NCBI GenBank assembly: GCA_963726575.1
Contig: CAVSCR010000005.1
Span: 434,001-498,000, forward strand
Direction of reading: 5' to 3'
Source: CAVSCR01 sp963726575
GTDB lineage: Bacteria; Actinomycetota; Actinomycetes; JAHEKZ01
Length of the DNA stretch: 64,000 bases
Below the pieces are notes generated by a model. The model had not been told where the DNA came from, did no database searches, and worked only from the letters and a program-made list of their open reading frames with translations. The position numbers and the translations under genes were made by a program. The first letter of the stretch is position 1. Each line of letters starts with the position of its first letter. Positions 9,075 through 21,262 of this stretch are shown piece by piece.

Positions 9075-10039
9075 GGCGCGATGGGGACCGGGAACCGGTT
9101 GACCAGATCGAGCACGACTTGTTCGCCGTCCACCGCGAGCGAGGCCGGCCCGACGCGGTGACCCAGAACTGGAACGGCTTGGGACTTGACGTCGGCCGGG
9201 GTCACGAACGACCGACCCTGGATGACCGCCCGTGCTTGCGCACAGTGCGCGAGCGCCAGGGCGGCCCGGGAGCTGGCTCCGAACCGCAACCGCGGGTCGT
9301 CCCGGGTGGCACGGGCCAGGTTGACCGCGTACTCCAGTACGGCGTCGGCCACATGGACGTCGCGCACGGCCTGTTGCGCTGCGGCCAGACCGGTCACGTC
9401 GACCACTGGCACGAGGTCGTCGACGGTGGCTCGGCGCAACTGGTCACGGACCACCTGCACCTCCTCGCGCGCCGGGATCGCACTGAAGCGCACACGCACG
9501 ATGAACCGATCGAGCTGGCTCTCCGGGAGCGGGTAGGTGCCGTGCTGCTCCGCGGGGTTCTGCGTCGCGATCAGGAAGAACGGGTCGGGAACGCGGTGGC
9601 GCAGGCCGTCGACCGTCACGGCCTGCTCCTCCATCACCTCCAGGAACGCAGCCTGGGTGCGCGGTGGCGTGCGGTTGATCTCGTCGACCAGCAGAACGTT
9701 GGCGAAGACCGGTCCGGGGACGAAGCGGAACGACGCGCTGGGCTGCTCGAAGACCGACGAGCCGGTGATGTCGGCGGGCAGCAGGTCAGCGGTGCCCTGG
9801 ATCCGTTGGAAGCTGCCGGCCACGCTGCGGGCCAGCGAACGGGCGAGGGTCGTCTTGCCGGTGCCGGGCAGGTCCTCGATCAGCACGTGGCCACCCGCGA
9901 GGAGCGCCACGACGACCTGCTCGACCGCCTGGCCGCGGCCGCGCACCACGGACTCGACCGACGTGATCAGGCGTCGTCCGACCTCACCCACCCACGGCAC
10001 CGCGACGTCGGCGTCAGCGGCCGGCGGAGCCTGGGTCAT
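9071..10039 (-). CDS. MoxR family AAA+ ATPase
   Basis: 322 residues. Walker A LPGTGKTTLA is at 58-67, Walker B VLLVDEINRTPPRTQ at 116-130, sensor 1 is FLIATQNP, and the C-terminal lid contains RFGASSRA. MoxR ATPases are chaperone-like and are usually encoded with DUF58 and VWA proteins, as here. It is the first gene of the three-gene cassette and probably of the whole downstream chain to steA. The 126 bp between this start and the preceding small ORF is the likely promoter region, but no clear -35/-10 pair stands out. Confidence 0.92.
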   Translation of the reverse strand: MTQAPPAADADVAVPWVGEVGRRLITSVESVVRGRGQAVEQVVVALLAGGHVLIEDLPGTGKTTLARSLARSVAGSFQRIQGTADLLPADITGSSVFEQPSASFRFVPGPVFANVLLVDEINRTPPRTQAAFLEVMEEQAVTVDGLRHRVPDPFFLIATQNPAEQHGTYPLPESQLDRFIVRVRFSAIPAREEVQVVRDQLRRATVDDLVPVVDVTGLAAAQQAVRDVHVADAVLEYAVNLARATRDDPRLRFGASSRAALALAHCAQARAVIQGRSFVTPADVKSQAVPVLGHRVGPASLAVDGEQVVLDLVNRFPVPIAP

Positions 10040-10165
10040 CGATACCGTCCCTTCGCGGGCACGGCGCGCTCTGAGACCATGTCGACCGGCGCACGCCGAA
10101 CCGGATGCCCGGGTCAGGCACCCTCTCGCGAGGACATCGACCTCAATTCGGCCCGACTTGATCGG

Positions 10166-10441
10166 TCAGGCGTTGGGGTCCAGATCGGCTAGCGACTCCG
10201 CCAGCGCCGTGTGGATCCGCTCGAACGTCGCGACGTGCGCGTGGACGGGCTGCTCGCCGAGTTCGTTCAGGTGCGCCAAGGTCGCGTCCACGTCGGAATC
10301 GCCCGTGGTCGTCGGCGGCAGCAGTGACTGCTGCCCGAACTCGGCTGCCCGGGCCTCGGCCCGATCGACGTTGTCGAGACTGTCGACGGGCAGCGGACCG
10401 GAACGAGGCTCAGCGGGAGCCGGCGAGACGGGTTCGGTCAC
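10166..10441 (-). CDS. Small conserved actinobacterial protein of unknown function
   Basis: 91 residues with an unstructured, proline-rich first half and a conserved-looking C-terminal pattern DVDATLAHLNELGEQPVHAH followed by FERIHTALAESLADLD. Proteins with this ending are common next to tlyA or HAD phosphatase genes in actinobacteria. The GTG start overlaps the stop of the phasin-like gene by the GTGA arrangement, which implies coupled translation. Function is not known; a helical partner or adaptor role is only a guess. Confidence 0.7.
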   Translation of the reverse strand: MTEPVSPAPAEPRSGPLPVDSLDNVDRAEARAAEFGQQSLLPPTTTGDSDVDATLAHLNELGEQPVHAHVATFERIHTALAESLADLDPNA

Positions 10442-10917
10442 GGCGTGCTCGACGGCTGCTCACTCGCGGCCTTCGGGGCTGCCGCCTTCTTGGTGGCCGG
10501 CTTCCTGGCCGAGCTCTTCGTCGCCGACTTCTTGCTCGCGGGCTTGGTCGCCGGTCGGTGTGCCGCCGTCTTCGTCGACGTGGGCGCGTTGCCGGCCAGG
10601 TCGGTCTGCAGGCGCTCCACCTGCCGACGTAGCGCGACGACGTCGTCGCGCGTCGCGAGCCCGAGCGCAGCAACCGCCCGGTCGACCTCGGCGCGGATCA
10701 CGCTGGTGAGCAGCTCACGGTTGGCCCTGCTCGCAGCCACGATCTCCTCGGCCAGACTCTGGACCTGACCGACGTTCACCTTGTCCGAGACCTTGTCCGA
10801 AGCAGAACCGAGCCCACCGTCACCCAGGATCGACTTCGCCGTTGCGGTGGCCTTCTGGCGGGTGACGTCGGTGAGCCCGCTGGCCACTTGCAGGTAACCG
10901 ATGACGGCGTCTTTCAC
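10438..10917 (-). CDS. Phasin-like helical protein with lysine/alanine-rich tail
   Basis: 159 residues from GTG 10917, preceded by a strong ribosome binding site (GGGAGG, 6 bp upstream). Residues 1-100 are helical and amphipathic. The C-terminal about 55 residues are a low-complexity run of Lys, Ala, Ser, Thr and Pro (AAHRPATKPASKKSATKSSA) like histone-H1-type tails. Actinobacterial relatives are annotated as phasin-like or as polyhydroxyalkanoate granule-associated. The basic tail could equally bind nucleic acid. Translationally coupled to the following small gene. Confidence 0.7.
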   Translation of the reverse strand: MKDAVIGYLQVASGLTDVTRQKATATAKSILGDGGLGSASDKVSDKVNVGQVQSLAEEIVAASRANRELLTSVIRAEVDRAVAALGLATRDDVVALRRQVERLQTDLAGNAPTSTKTAAHRPATKPASKKSATKSSARKPATKKAAAPKAASEQPSSTP

Positions 10918-10954
10918 GGCTGCCTCCCTGGAGGGCACTCGTAGAACTGCCACG

Positions 10955-12001
10955 CTACCGCGCCGACTGGAGCTGCTCGATGCCGGCAACCAGGCGGGGC
11001 TCCGCAATGGGGTGACCGGCGTCGGCGCACCACCAGGCCCCCGCGGCCAGTGCGCGGAGCCCCTCGATCGTTGGTCCGTCTCCCCCGATGGTCAGTGCGT
11101 CGTCAGCCACGTGCACCCACCAGCCCGCGACGTCGGCCCGGAGCGACGGACCGGAGGCACGCAGCCGGGCGGGTCGGTAGGGCAGGAGGAGGTCGCCAAG
11201 ATCGTTCAGCAGATAGTCCGGCCGCTGTGCCGCAGCAGCACTCATCACCGCCAGGGGTGTGGTCACGCCGGTGAGGACCAGTGCAGCCGCCAGGTCGGCG
11301 GCCATGGCCGCTGCGATGTCGGTGTCGAGCCGGTCGCCCACCATCACCGGCGAGGCCGGTTGGAGCCCGATCAGCGCACCGGTGAGGAACTGGGGCTGCG
11401 GCTTGCCCGACGCCATCGGCGTCCGACCTGTTGCGGTCTGCAGCAGCGCCACGAACGCTCCGTTCCCGGGAGCCTCCCCACGCTCTGTGGGCAGCGTTGC
11501 GTCGAGATTGGCCGCTATCCAGAGCGCACCGTCGCCGATGGCGTAGCTGGCTTGCGCCAGCAGTGGCCAGTCCAGGTCGGGGGAGAATCCTTGGAGCAGC
11601 GCGATCGGGTGCTCGTCGGCAGACTCGACCGGGGCAAAGCCCGCCCGCGTGAGTGCCTGCCTGATGCCGTCGCCGCCCACGACGAGGACCGGCCGACCCT
11701 CGCCGCGCCCGACCTGCTCCACGAGCAACTCGACAGCGGCCTGGGCGGCCGTGTGGATCTGCGCAGGCACGGCCGCGACGCCCAGCCGCCGCAGATGCCC
11801 CGCAACTTGATCCGGGGTACGAGACGCGTTGTTGGTGACGAACCGGACCGGCCCCCGGTGGGCGAGCTCGGCGATCGCCGCCGCCGCCCCTGCCACGACC
11901 TGGGCACCGCGAAAGACGACGCCGTCCAAGTCGAGCAGGAACGCGTCGTGCTGGTCGGCCGGTACGCACACCTCGTGCTCCACCCGCTCCCGCTCCTGCA
12001 T
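10955..12001 (-). CDS. HAD superfamily IIA hydrolase (NagD/phosphoglycolate phosphatase-like)
   Basis: 348 residues. Motif I FLLDLDGVVFRG lies near residue 21, motif II is RFVTNNASRTPDQ near 53, and the C2 cap is followed by motif III/IV GKPQPQFLTGAL and MVGDRLDTDIAAAMAAD. This is the IIA subclass of phosphatases acting on small phosphorylated metabolites. A C-terminal extension of about 80 residues after the hydrolase core is also seen in the homologue Rv1692 (glycerol-phosphate phosphatase). Same neighbourhood as Rv1691-Rv1694. Confidence 0.85.
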   Translation of the reverse strand: MQERERVEHEVCVPADQHDAFLLDLDGVVFRGAQVVAGAAAAIAELAHRGPVRFVTNNASRTPDQVAGHLRRLGVAAVPAQIHTAAQAAVELLVEQVGRGEGRPVLVVGGDGIRQALTRAGFAPVESADEHPIALLQGFSPDLDWPLLAQASYAIGDGALWIAANLDATLPTERGEAPGNGAFVALLQTATGRTPMASGKPQPQFLTGALIGLQPASPVMVGDRLDTDIAAAMAADLAAALVLTGVTTPLAVMSAAAAQRPDYLLNDLGDLLLPYRPARLRASGPSLRADVAGWWVHVADDALTIGGDGPTIEGLRALAAGAWWCADAGHPIAEPRLVAGIEQLQSAR

Positions 12002-12045
12002 CGTCTCACTGTGTCACGCAGCGGGCCGGTCGAGCAGTGCGCCGA

Positions 12046-12417
12046 TCAAGCGGTGGCGCGGGCGAGGCGACGTGCCCGCGTCACCTCCACCTCGTAACGA
12101 CTCCTGGCTCCGGTCGGTGAGCGCCAGAAGCGTCGCCGCAGCGCGCCTTCGACCTCCACCACGTCATCGGCACGCCAGGAGCGAACACTGCGTGCCGGGC
12201 CGGCGACGTACACCGCACAGTCCACGGTGTCGACCGTCGCCCGCCCGACGTCGTCGGGTCGTCGCACGACGATCCGGAACGTCCACATCAGATCGCCGCT
12301 GGGCAGTTCCCGCTCGATCGGTTCGGCGGGGAGTCGCCCGGACAGACAGACCTCGTTGTGATCGGACCTGTGATCGACCCTGGAATTGGTCTCCTGATCG
12401 GCGCTGCGTCGTGGCAT
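12046..12417 (-). CDS. Short single-strand DNA-binding (SSB/OB-fold) protein
   Basis: 123 residues with a single OB-fold region: NEVCLSGRLPAEPIERELPS, then WTFRIVVRR, VDCAVYVAG and DDVVEVEGALRRRFW. It is shorter than housekeeping SSB (about 160-180) and lacks the acidic DDDIPF-like tip that recruits partner proteins. It is therefore probably a paralogue rather than the essential SSB. Start at ATG 12417; divergent from the downstream hydrolase gene across a 109-bp gap. Confidence 0.8.
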   Translation of the reverse strand: MPRRSADQETNSRVDHRSDHNEVCLSGRLPAEPIERELPSGDLMWTFRIVVRRPDDVGRATVDTVDCAVYVAGPARSVRSWRADDVVEVEGALRRRFWRSPTGARSRYEVEVTRARRLARATA

Positions 12418-12526
12418 GACGTTCGATCCTTTCTCGCTGACGGACCCCGCCAGGGTTGCCAGGGACTACGACACGAACCCGGGTCGCCGTGCCAGGCTGG
12501 GGAGACGACGGTCGGGGAGGTGAGCA

Positions 12527-13507
12527 GTGGACAACGACGCGACGGGACCCGTCCTGGCCCTCGGGAACGACGTGTTCTCGATCGACACGAACATGTCGGG
12601 CTACGACGGGATCACCGCGGCCTATCTCATCCGCTCCTCCGCCCCCTGCCTGGTCGAGACCGGCACCGCGAAGTCGGCTGCCCAGGTGCGGCGCGCGATC
12701 ACCTCACTCGGCGTCGCGCCCGAGGACCTCGCGACGATCGCGGTCACCCACATCCATCTCGATCACGCCGGTGGGGTCGGCGACCTGGCGAAGGAGTTCC
12801 CCCGCGCGCGGATCGTGGTCCACGAGTCGGGGGCACGTCACCTGGTCGACCCCGGACGCCTGCTCTCCAGTGCGCGTCGCGTATTCGGCGACAGCGTCGT
12901 CGACGACGTCCTCGGTGTGATGACCCCGGTCTCGAGTCCTCGGATCGACGCGGTTGGGAACAGCGCATCCATCGACCTGGGAGGCGGGCGTCGACTCAGC
13001 GCGCTGCACTCACCGGGCCATGCCAGGCACCACCTGGGATTCGTGGACGAGCTGACCGGCGACCTCTATGTCGGCGATGCAGCCGGCCTGTACCTACCGC
13101 AGACTCAGGAGCTACGACCCGCTACCCCGCCGCCGGACTTCGACCTGGACCTGGCTCTCGCCTCGCTGGACGCGTTCGCCGCCCGACGTCCCGTACGCCT
13201 GCTGTTCAGCCACTTCGGCCCCGTGTCAGACGTCGCGTCGACGCTGGCCGGCAGTGCCGACGAACTGCGTCTGTGGGTCGACCTGGCCCGCGAGGCCCGT
13301 CGCGACGGGCTCGACCTCGACCATGCCGTCGCGTGGGTGACCGAGCGCACTGCCCAGCGCTACCACCGCTACCTGTCCGACCCCGCCCTGCTGGCCAAGT
13401 TCGAGTCCCTGAACTCGACGGCAGCGAACCTGGCCGGGATCAACCTTTGGCTGGACCGGCTCGAGACGGCCTCGGTCGGCCCGGGGGCGGCTAGTCCGGA
13501 CGGGTGA
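12527..13507 (+). CDS. MBL-fold metallo-hydrolase
   Basis: 326 residues from a GTG preceded by GGGGAGG. The metal-binding motif THIHLDHAGG is at residues 74-83, a second His lies in SPGHARHH and an Asp in YVGDAAGLY; a final His is in LFSHFGP. All the ligands of a dinuclear zinc/iron centre are present. The C-terminal 100 residues are helical. The substrate cannot be deduced. First gene of the plus-strand pair, with the TauE permease 126 bp downstream. Confidence 0.87.
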   Translation: MDNDATGPVLALGNDVFSIDTNMSGYDGITAAYLIRSSAPCLVETGTAKSAAQVRRAITSLGVAPEDLATIAVTHIHLDHAGGVGDLAKEFPRARIVVHESGARHLVDPGRLLSSARRVFGDSVVDDVLGVMTPVSSPRIDAVGNSASIDLGGGRRLSALHSPGHARHHLGFVDELTGDLYVGDAAGLYLPQTQELRPATPPPDFDLDLALASLDAFAARRPVRLLFSHFGPVSDVASTLAGSADELRLWVDLAREARRDGLDLDHAVAWVTERTAQRYHRYLSDPALLAKFESLNSTAANLAGINLWLDRLETASVGPGAASPDG

Positions 13508-13555
13508 ACCACGCCGAAGGCGCTCGAATCGGGCCAACCACCCTTCCCGACCGGG

Positions 13556-13584
13556 TATGCTTTCCCGATCTAAGTTGTGGGAAA
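13556..13584 (+). promoter_or_regulatory. Possible promoter/operator upstream of the TauE/SafE gene
   Basis: The sequence TATGCT (13556-13561) could be a -10 element. It abuts a spaced inverted repeat TTTCCC-N12-GGGAAA (13561-13584). Such a symmetric site 50 bp before a transporter start is compatible with a repressor operator, but no regulator gene is adjacent and no consensus is known to me. Low confidence. Confidence 0.3.
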
Positions 13585-13633
13585 TGCCGGGTCGACTTGC
13601 GATCCGAGCCACGCGTCACGGAGGGCACCTGCT

Positions 13634-14701
13634 GTGAACACATGGGGACTGACCATCGCCGGACTGGTCGTCGGCTTCGTCGTCGGGTTGACCGGTATGG
13701 GCGGCGGTGCGCTCATGACGCCGATTCTGATCCTGGTCTTCGGCGTCGACCCGACGAAGGCAGTCTCCAGCGACCTGGTCGTGTCGCTGTTCATGAAGCC
13801 CGTAGGGGCGTACAACCACATCCGGCGTGGCACGGTGAACTGGACCTTGGTGAAGTGGCTCGTCACCGGCTCGGTCCCGGGCGCGATCGTCGGCGTCGGC
13901 GTCATCAAGGTCATGGGCAACGACGAGCAGACCCAGAACTTCATCAAGGAGGCGCTGGGCATCGCGTTGTTGTTGTCCGTCGCGTTCATGCTCGGCAAGG
14001 CGATGGTCAGCCTGCGCCAGTACTACCGGGACAAGGCCGCCGGCGTTGCTACGGAGCACTCCACGGTGTTCGACGTGGTCGCTCGCCCGGCGCCCACCAT
14101 CCTCGTCGGTTTCCTCGGCGGCGTCGTCGTCGGGATGACGTCGGTCGGGTCCGGCTCCCTGATCATCGTCGGGCTCCTGCTGCTGTATCCCCTGCTGCGC
14201 GCCAGCGACCTGGTCGGGACGGACCTGGTTCAGGCCGTACCCCTGGTCGCGACCGCGGCCCTGGGTCACATCCTGATCGGTGACTTCAGCTTCGGTACCA
14301 CGGTCTGGCTGCTCATCGGTGCGATCCCCGGCGCGTACCTGGGCTCGCGCGTCTCGTCCGGCACGGGGCAGGCCGGAATCGTCCGGCGCGCCCTGGCGCT
14401 CGTCCTGCTGGCCAGCGGACTGAAGCTGCTCAACGTGCCACCGAACTGGATCGTCGGACTTCTGCTCGCCTTCGTCGTGCTCGGACCGATCACGTGGGCG
14501 CTGGCCCGCAACACCGAGGGCTTCACGCGCAAGGCGCACAAGGTCGAGGGCGTCACGACCATGCAGCTGATCTGGGCGGCACTGACGGGCATCCCACCGA
14601 GGTACCAGCGGGCGGTGCGCGAGGCGACCCCCGCGGCTGTGGACGCCGCGCCCGGCACCGTGGCCTGGACCCGCGAGGACTCTGCCTCGGACCCGCTCTA
14701 G
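13634..14701 (+). CDS. TauE/SafE family sulfite/organosulfonate exporter-type membrane protein
   Basis: 355 residues from a GTG with an upstream GGAGG. About eight hydrophobic segments are visible, starting with LTIAGLVVGFVVGLTGMGGG, the family signature that recurs in the second half as FLGGVVVGMTSVGSGS. Family members export sulfite, sulfoacetate or related anions or take up C2 compounds; the substrate here is unknown. The C-terminal about 50 residues are cytoplasmic and extended. An inverted repeat lies upstream of the start. Confidence 0.87.
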   Translation: MNTWGLTIAGLVVGFVVGLTGMGGGALMTPILILVFGVDPTKAVSSDLVVSLFMKPVGAYNHIRRGTVNWTLVKWLVTGSVPGAIVGVGVIKVMGNDEQTQNFIKEALGIALLLSVAFMLGKAMVSLRQYYRDKAAGVATEHSTVFDVVARPAPTILVGFLGGVVVGMTSVGSGSLIIVGLLLLYPLLRASDLVGTDLVQAVPLVATAALGHILIGDFSFGTTVWLLIGAIPGAYLGSRVSSGTGQAGIVRRALALVLLASGLKLLNVPPNWIVGLLLAFVVLGPITWALARNTEGFTRKAHKVEGVTTMQLIWAALTGIPPRYQRAVREATPAAVDAAPGTVAWTREDSASDPL

Positions 14702-14714
14702 CCTGCGACCCGCT

Positions 14715-15524
14715 CTAGCCGGGATCGGGCTCCTGGGCCGACTCGGACAGCTCGACACCGGACAGCTGCAGCAGCCGTTCGTCGGCGTCGGTGAGCCCGT
14801 CGGGGTCGGCCTGGACCGCCGCGGTGAACCATTGCGCCGCTTCGTCGAGCCGATCAGCGGCGACGAGCGCGTCGGCGTACGCGTAGCGCACGCGCGCCGC
14901 CCACGGCTGCCCGGACGACGATCCCTGGGCGGGACCCTGCAGGGCCACCAGAGCGGCGTCGAGCTGACCGAGGTCACGACGAGCACCGGCCAGCACGAGC
15001 AGCAGCTCGGCGCGCGTCGACGGGTCCACCTCCCCCGACACGGGGGTGCTCGCCAGCTCCAGGGCGCGCTCGGGACGGCCCAGCGCGCGCTCGGCGTCGG
15101 CCACGAGGTGCAGGTGCTGCGCCGAGCCGGTCATCCGGCGAAAGGCCCGAAGCTCCGCGATGGCCTCGGCCCAACGGCCGCTGCGGTAGGCGGTGACGCC
15201 GGCCGCCTCGCGCGCGGCGGCCACCCGGGACGCCAGGCGGCGGGCCGTCAGAGCGTGCTGGTAGGCCGCCTCGGGATCGTCGTCGAGCAGCAGGCCGGCC
15301 GCGTGTAGGTGCGAACCCACCGTCTGCGCCAAGCTCTTGGGGAGGCTGCGCAGCTCACCGCGCACATCGGAGTCCAGCGCCAGCCAGTCGACCTCCTCGG
15401 GGAGCTCGGGTCGCTCGATGCCGGCCCGGCTCGGGCCGGCTGACCCCTCGCTGGCGGGCTTGCGTCCGCCGCCGCGGGGCGGCTTGCGTCCGCCGTCGCG
15501 TCGTTGCGGGGATCGCTGGCCCAT
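14715..15524 (-). CDS. Tetratricopeptide repeat protein
   Basis: 269 residues. The first 35 are basic and low in complexity (RRDGGRKPPRGGGRKPA). From about residue 60 there are helical TPR-like units, for example DPEAAYQHALTARRLASRVA, SGRWAEAIAELRAFRRMTG and ADRLDEAAQWFTAAVQADPD. Homologues sit between tyrS and the HAD phosphatase in Mycobacterium (Rv1691). GTG 15527 is directly followed by ATG 15524; the ATG with upstream AAGGG is preferred. A scaffold role is likely, partner unknown. Confidence 0.82.
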   Translation of the reverse strand: MGQRSPQRRDGGRKPPRGGGRKPASEGSAGPSRAGIERPELPEEVDWLALDSDVRGELRSLPKSLAQTVGSHLHAAGLLLDDDPEAAYQHALTARRLASRVAAAREAAGVTAYRSGRWAEAIAELRAFRRMTGSAQHLHLVADAERALGRPERALELASTPVSGEVDPSTRAELLLVLAGARRDLGQLDAALVALQGPAQGSSSGQPWAARVRYAYADALVAADRLDEAAQWFTAAVQADPDGLTDADERLLQLSGVELSESAQEPDPG

Positions 15525-15576
15525 CACATTCCCTTCTCACACGTGCCGGTCACGATGCACCATCACGGCTCCAATG

Positions 15577-15612
15577 CGACGAGGGCCACCCGAAATCGGG
15601 TGACCCTCGTCG
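15577..15612 (-). terminator. Hairpin terminator of the rRNA operon
   Basis: A near-perfect inverted repeat, CGACGAGGGTCACCCG / CGGGTGGCCCTCGTCG on the minus strand, with a 4-nt loop. It has a stem of about 16 bp just 7 bp beyond the 5S gene. There is no long U run, as is usual for actinobacterial terminators. Confidence 0.8.
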
Positions 15613-15618
15613 AAAGAA

Positions 15619-15737
15619 TGTCCGGCGGCGTCCTACTCTCCCACGCAGTCTCCCGCGCAGTACCATCGGCGCTGAAGGGCTTAGCTTCCGGGTTCGGAAT
15701 GGAGCCGGGCGTTTCCCCTTCGCCATGACCGCCGAAA
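15619..15737 (-). rRNA. rrf: 5S ribosomal RNA
   Basis: About 119 nt. The minus strand starts TTTCGGCGGTCATGGCG and contains the invariant block CATTCCGAACCCGGAAGCTAA (positions about 15684-15704), ending in GGGAGAGTAGGACGCCGCC. The ends pair to form helix I. It lies about 75 bp downstream of the 23S gene and just before the terminator hairpin. Confidence 0.96.
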
Positions 15738-15769
15738 CTCTATGGAGTTACAGGTCGTTCCCGACCGTA

Positions 15770-15793
15770 CCTCGGGAACCGCACAGTGGACGC
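15770..15793 (-). repeat. 3' arm of the 23S processing stem
   Basis: This 24-bp segment is complementary to 18947-18970 on the other side of the 23S gene. The inner 13 bp (GCACAGTGGACGC) are perfect, and the outer part differs at four transition positions. The two arms would pair in the precursor RNA as an RNase III-type processing stem. Confidence 0.75.
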
Positions 15794-15814
15794 AAGCAAG
15801 TCTTTGAGTGTGAG

Positions 15815-18925
<3,111 letters not shown>

Positions 18926-18946
18926 TCACAAAGACTAAAGATGCTC

Positions 18947-18970
18947 GCGTCCACTGTGCAGTTCTCAAAG
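18947..18970 (-). promoter_or_regulatory. Spacer boxA-like site inside the 5' arm of the 23S processing stem
   Basis: On the minus strand CTTTGAGAACTGCACAG resembles the boxA antitermination element bound by NusB-S10 (TTGAGAACT core). It overlaps the arm that pairs with 15770-15793. Confidence 0.7.
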
Positions 18971-19136
18971 TACGGGCGGGAGCCGAATCCGGTGCGACAG
19001 CCGGCCCGCGCCCCAGTTCGGGGACGCGGGTGGTTCTGTCGCTGGACTCGGTCCCTCCCCGCGACCGGCGGCACACGTGGTGCACCGGGCAGGGCAGAAG
19101 GCAGGACGACTGGCGTTCCCGAGGGAATGCCGGTGC

Positions 19137-19165
19137 CCCGAACCTTCAGGACCCAACAGCGTGCC
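19137..19165 (-). repeat. 3' arm of the 16S processing stem
   Basis: This 29-bp segment is complementary to 20996-21024 upstream of the 16S gene, with three differences. The arms bracket the 16S gene and would form the pre-16S stem. Confidence 0.75.
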
Positions 19166-19336
19166 GGAGTCAACGCCTGCCCCGTTCTCGAGTTTCCACG
19201 CCGGCAAGCCGGCTGTACTGACGAGATCGGACGCAGTGCGCGTCCCGCTCAATCGATGTTCCACCCTTGAGCTGACCCTCGCGGAACGCTTGTCCACGAC
19301 GGGCTCTGGGCACCGGTCACCCGGCGCCAGAACGCT

Positions 19337-20862
<1,526 letters not shown>

Positions 20863-20995
20863 AGTTCTTAAGAGAGTGTTGCTCCTGACGGCACCCATGG
20901 ATGGCAATCCATGAATGCGTCAAAGGAATCCCCGTGAGCCGACGGGACAAGCCCGTCGAGCCACTCGGGGGTTTACTTACTTTGGCATCGATTGT

Positions 20996-21024
20996 GGCAC
21001 GCTGTTGAGTTCTCAAGGTTCGGG
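20996..21024 (-). promoter_or_regulatory. Leader boxA embedded in the 5' arm of the 16S processing stem
   Basis: On the minus strand CTTGAGAACTCAACAGCG matches the boxA antitermination element of actinobacterial rrn leaders. The same 29 bp are complementary to 19137-19165 downstream of 16S. Confidence 0.78.
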
Positions 21025-21072
21025 AGCGCACCGAAACAGACCGTTTCCGGTCGTTTTCGGGGCAACCCTGCA

Positions 21073-21101
21073 ACACTAGCAGGCTGGGCAACGCGTCGCA
21101 A
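21073..21101 (-). promoter_or_regulatory. rRNA operon promoter, proximal (P2)
   Basis: Minus strand TTGCGA (-35, 21096-21101), 17-bp spacer, TAGTGT (-10, 21073-21078). Transcription would begin near 21066, about 200 nt before mature 16S and upstream of boxA. Confidence 0.6.
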
Positions 21102-21193
21102 CGCGAGCCCGGCTGGTCGGCCGGCACCCGATGCTGCGGCGCGGAACGTCGGAACCGGCCGCTTGGCGTCCGTTGCTCCCGACGAGATGGCCA

Positions 21194-21222
21194 ACTGTAG
21201 GAAGGCCCGGCGGGTGGGTCAA
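21194..21222 (-). promoter_or_regulatory. rRNA operon promoter, distal (P1)
   Basis: Minus strand TTGACC (-35, 21217-21222), exactly 17 bp, TACAGT (-10, 21194-21199). This is a strong vegetative sigma-factor match located directly after tyrS. Confidence 0.72.
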
Positions 21223-21262
21223 ATCCGCCACGACGTGCGCTGCGTCACAGCCGCACGGCGGC

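Larger units (their letters stand above)
20863..21262 (-). other. rRNA operon promoter and leader region (no gene)
   Basis: 400 bp between tyrS and 16S. It holds two sigma-70-type promoters, a boxA site, the 5' arm of the 16S processing stem and a short hairpin just inside the 16S-proximal leader (TGGATTGCCATCCA near 20900). A small inverted repeat AGCCGC-ACG-GCGGCT (21249-21263) overlaps the tyrS stop and may end tyrS transcription. Confidence 0.75.
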
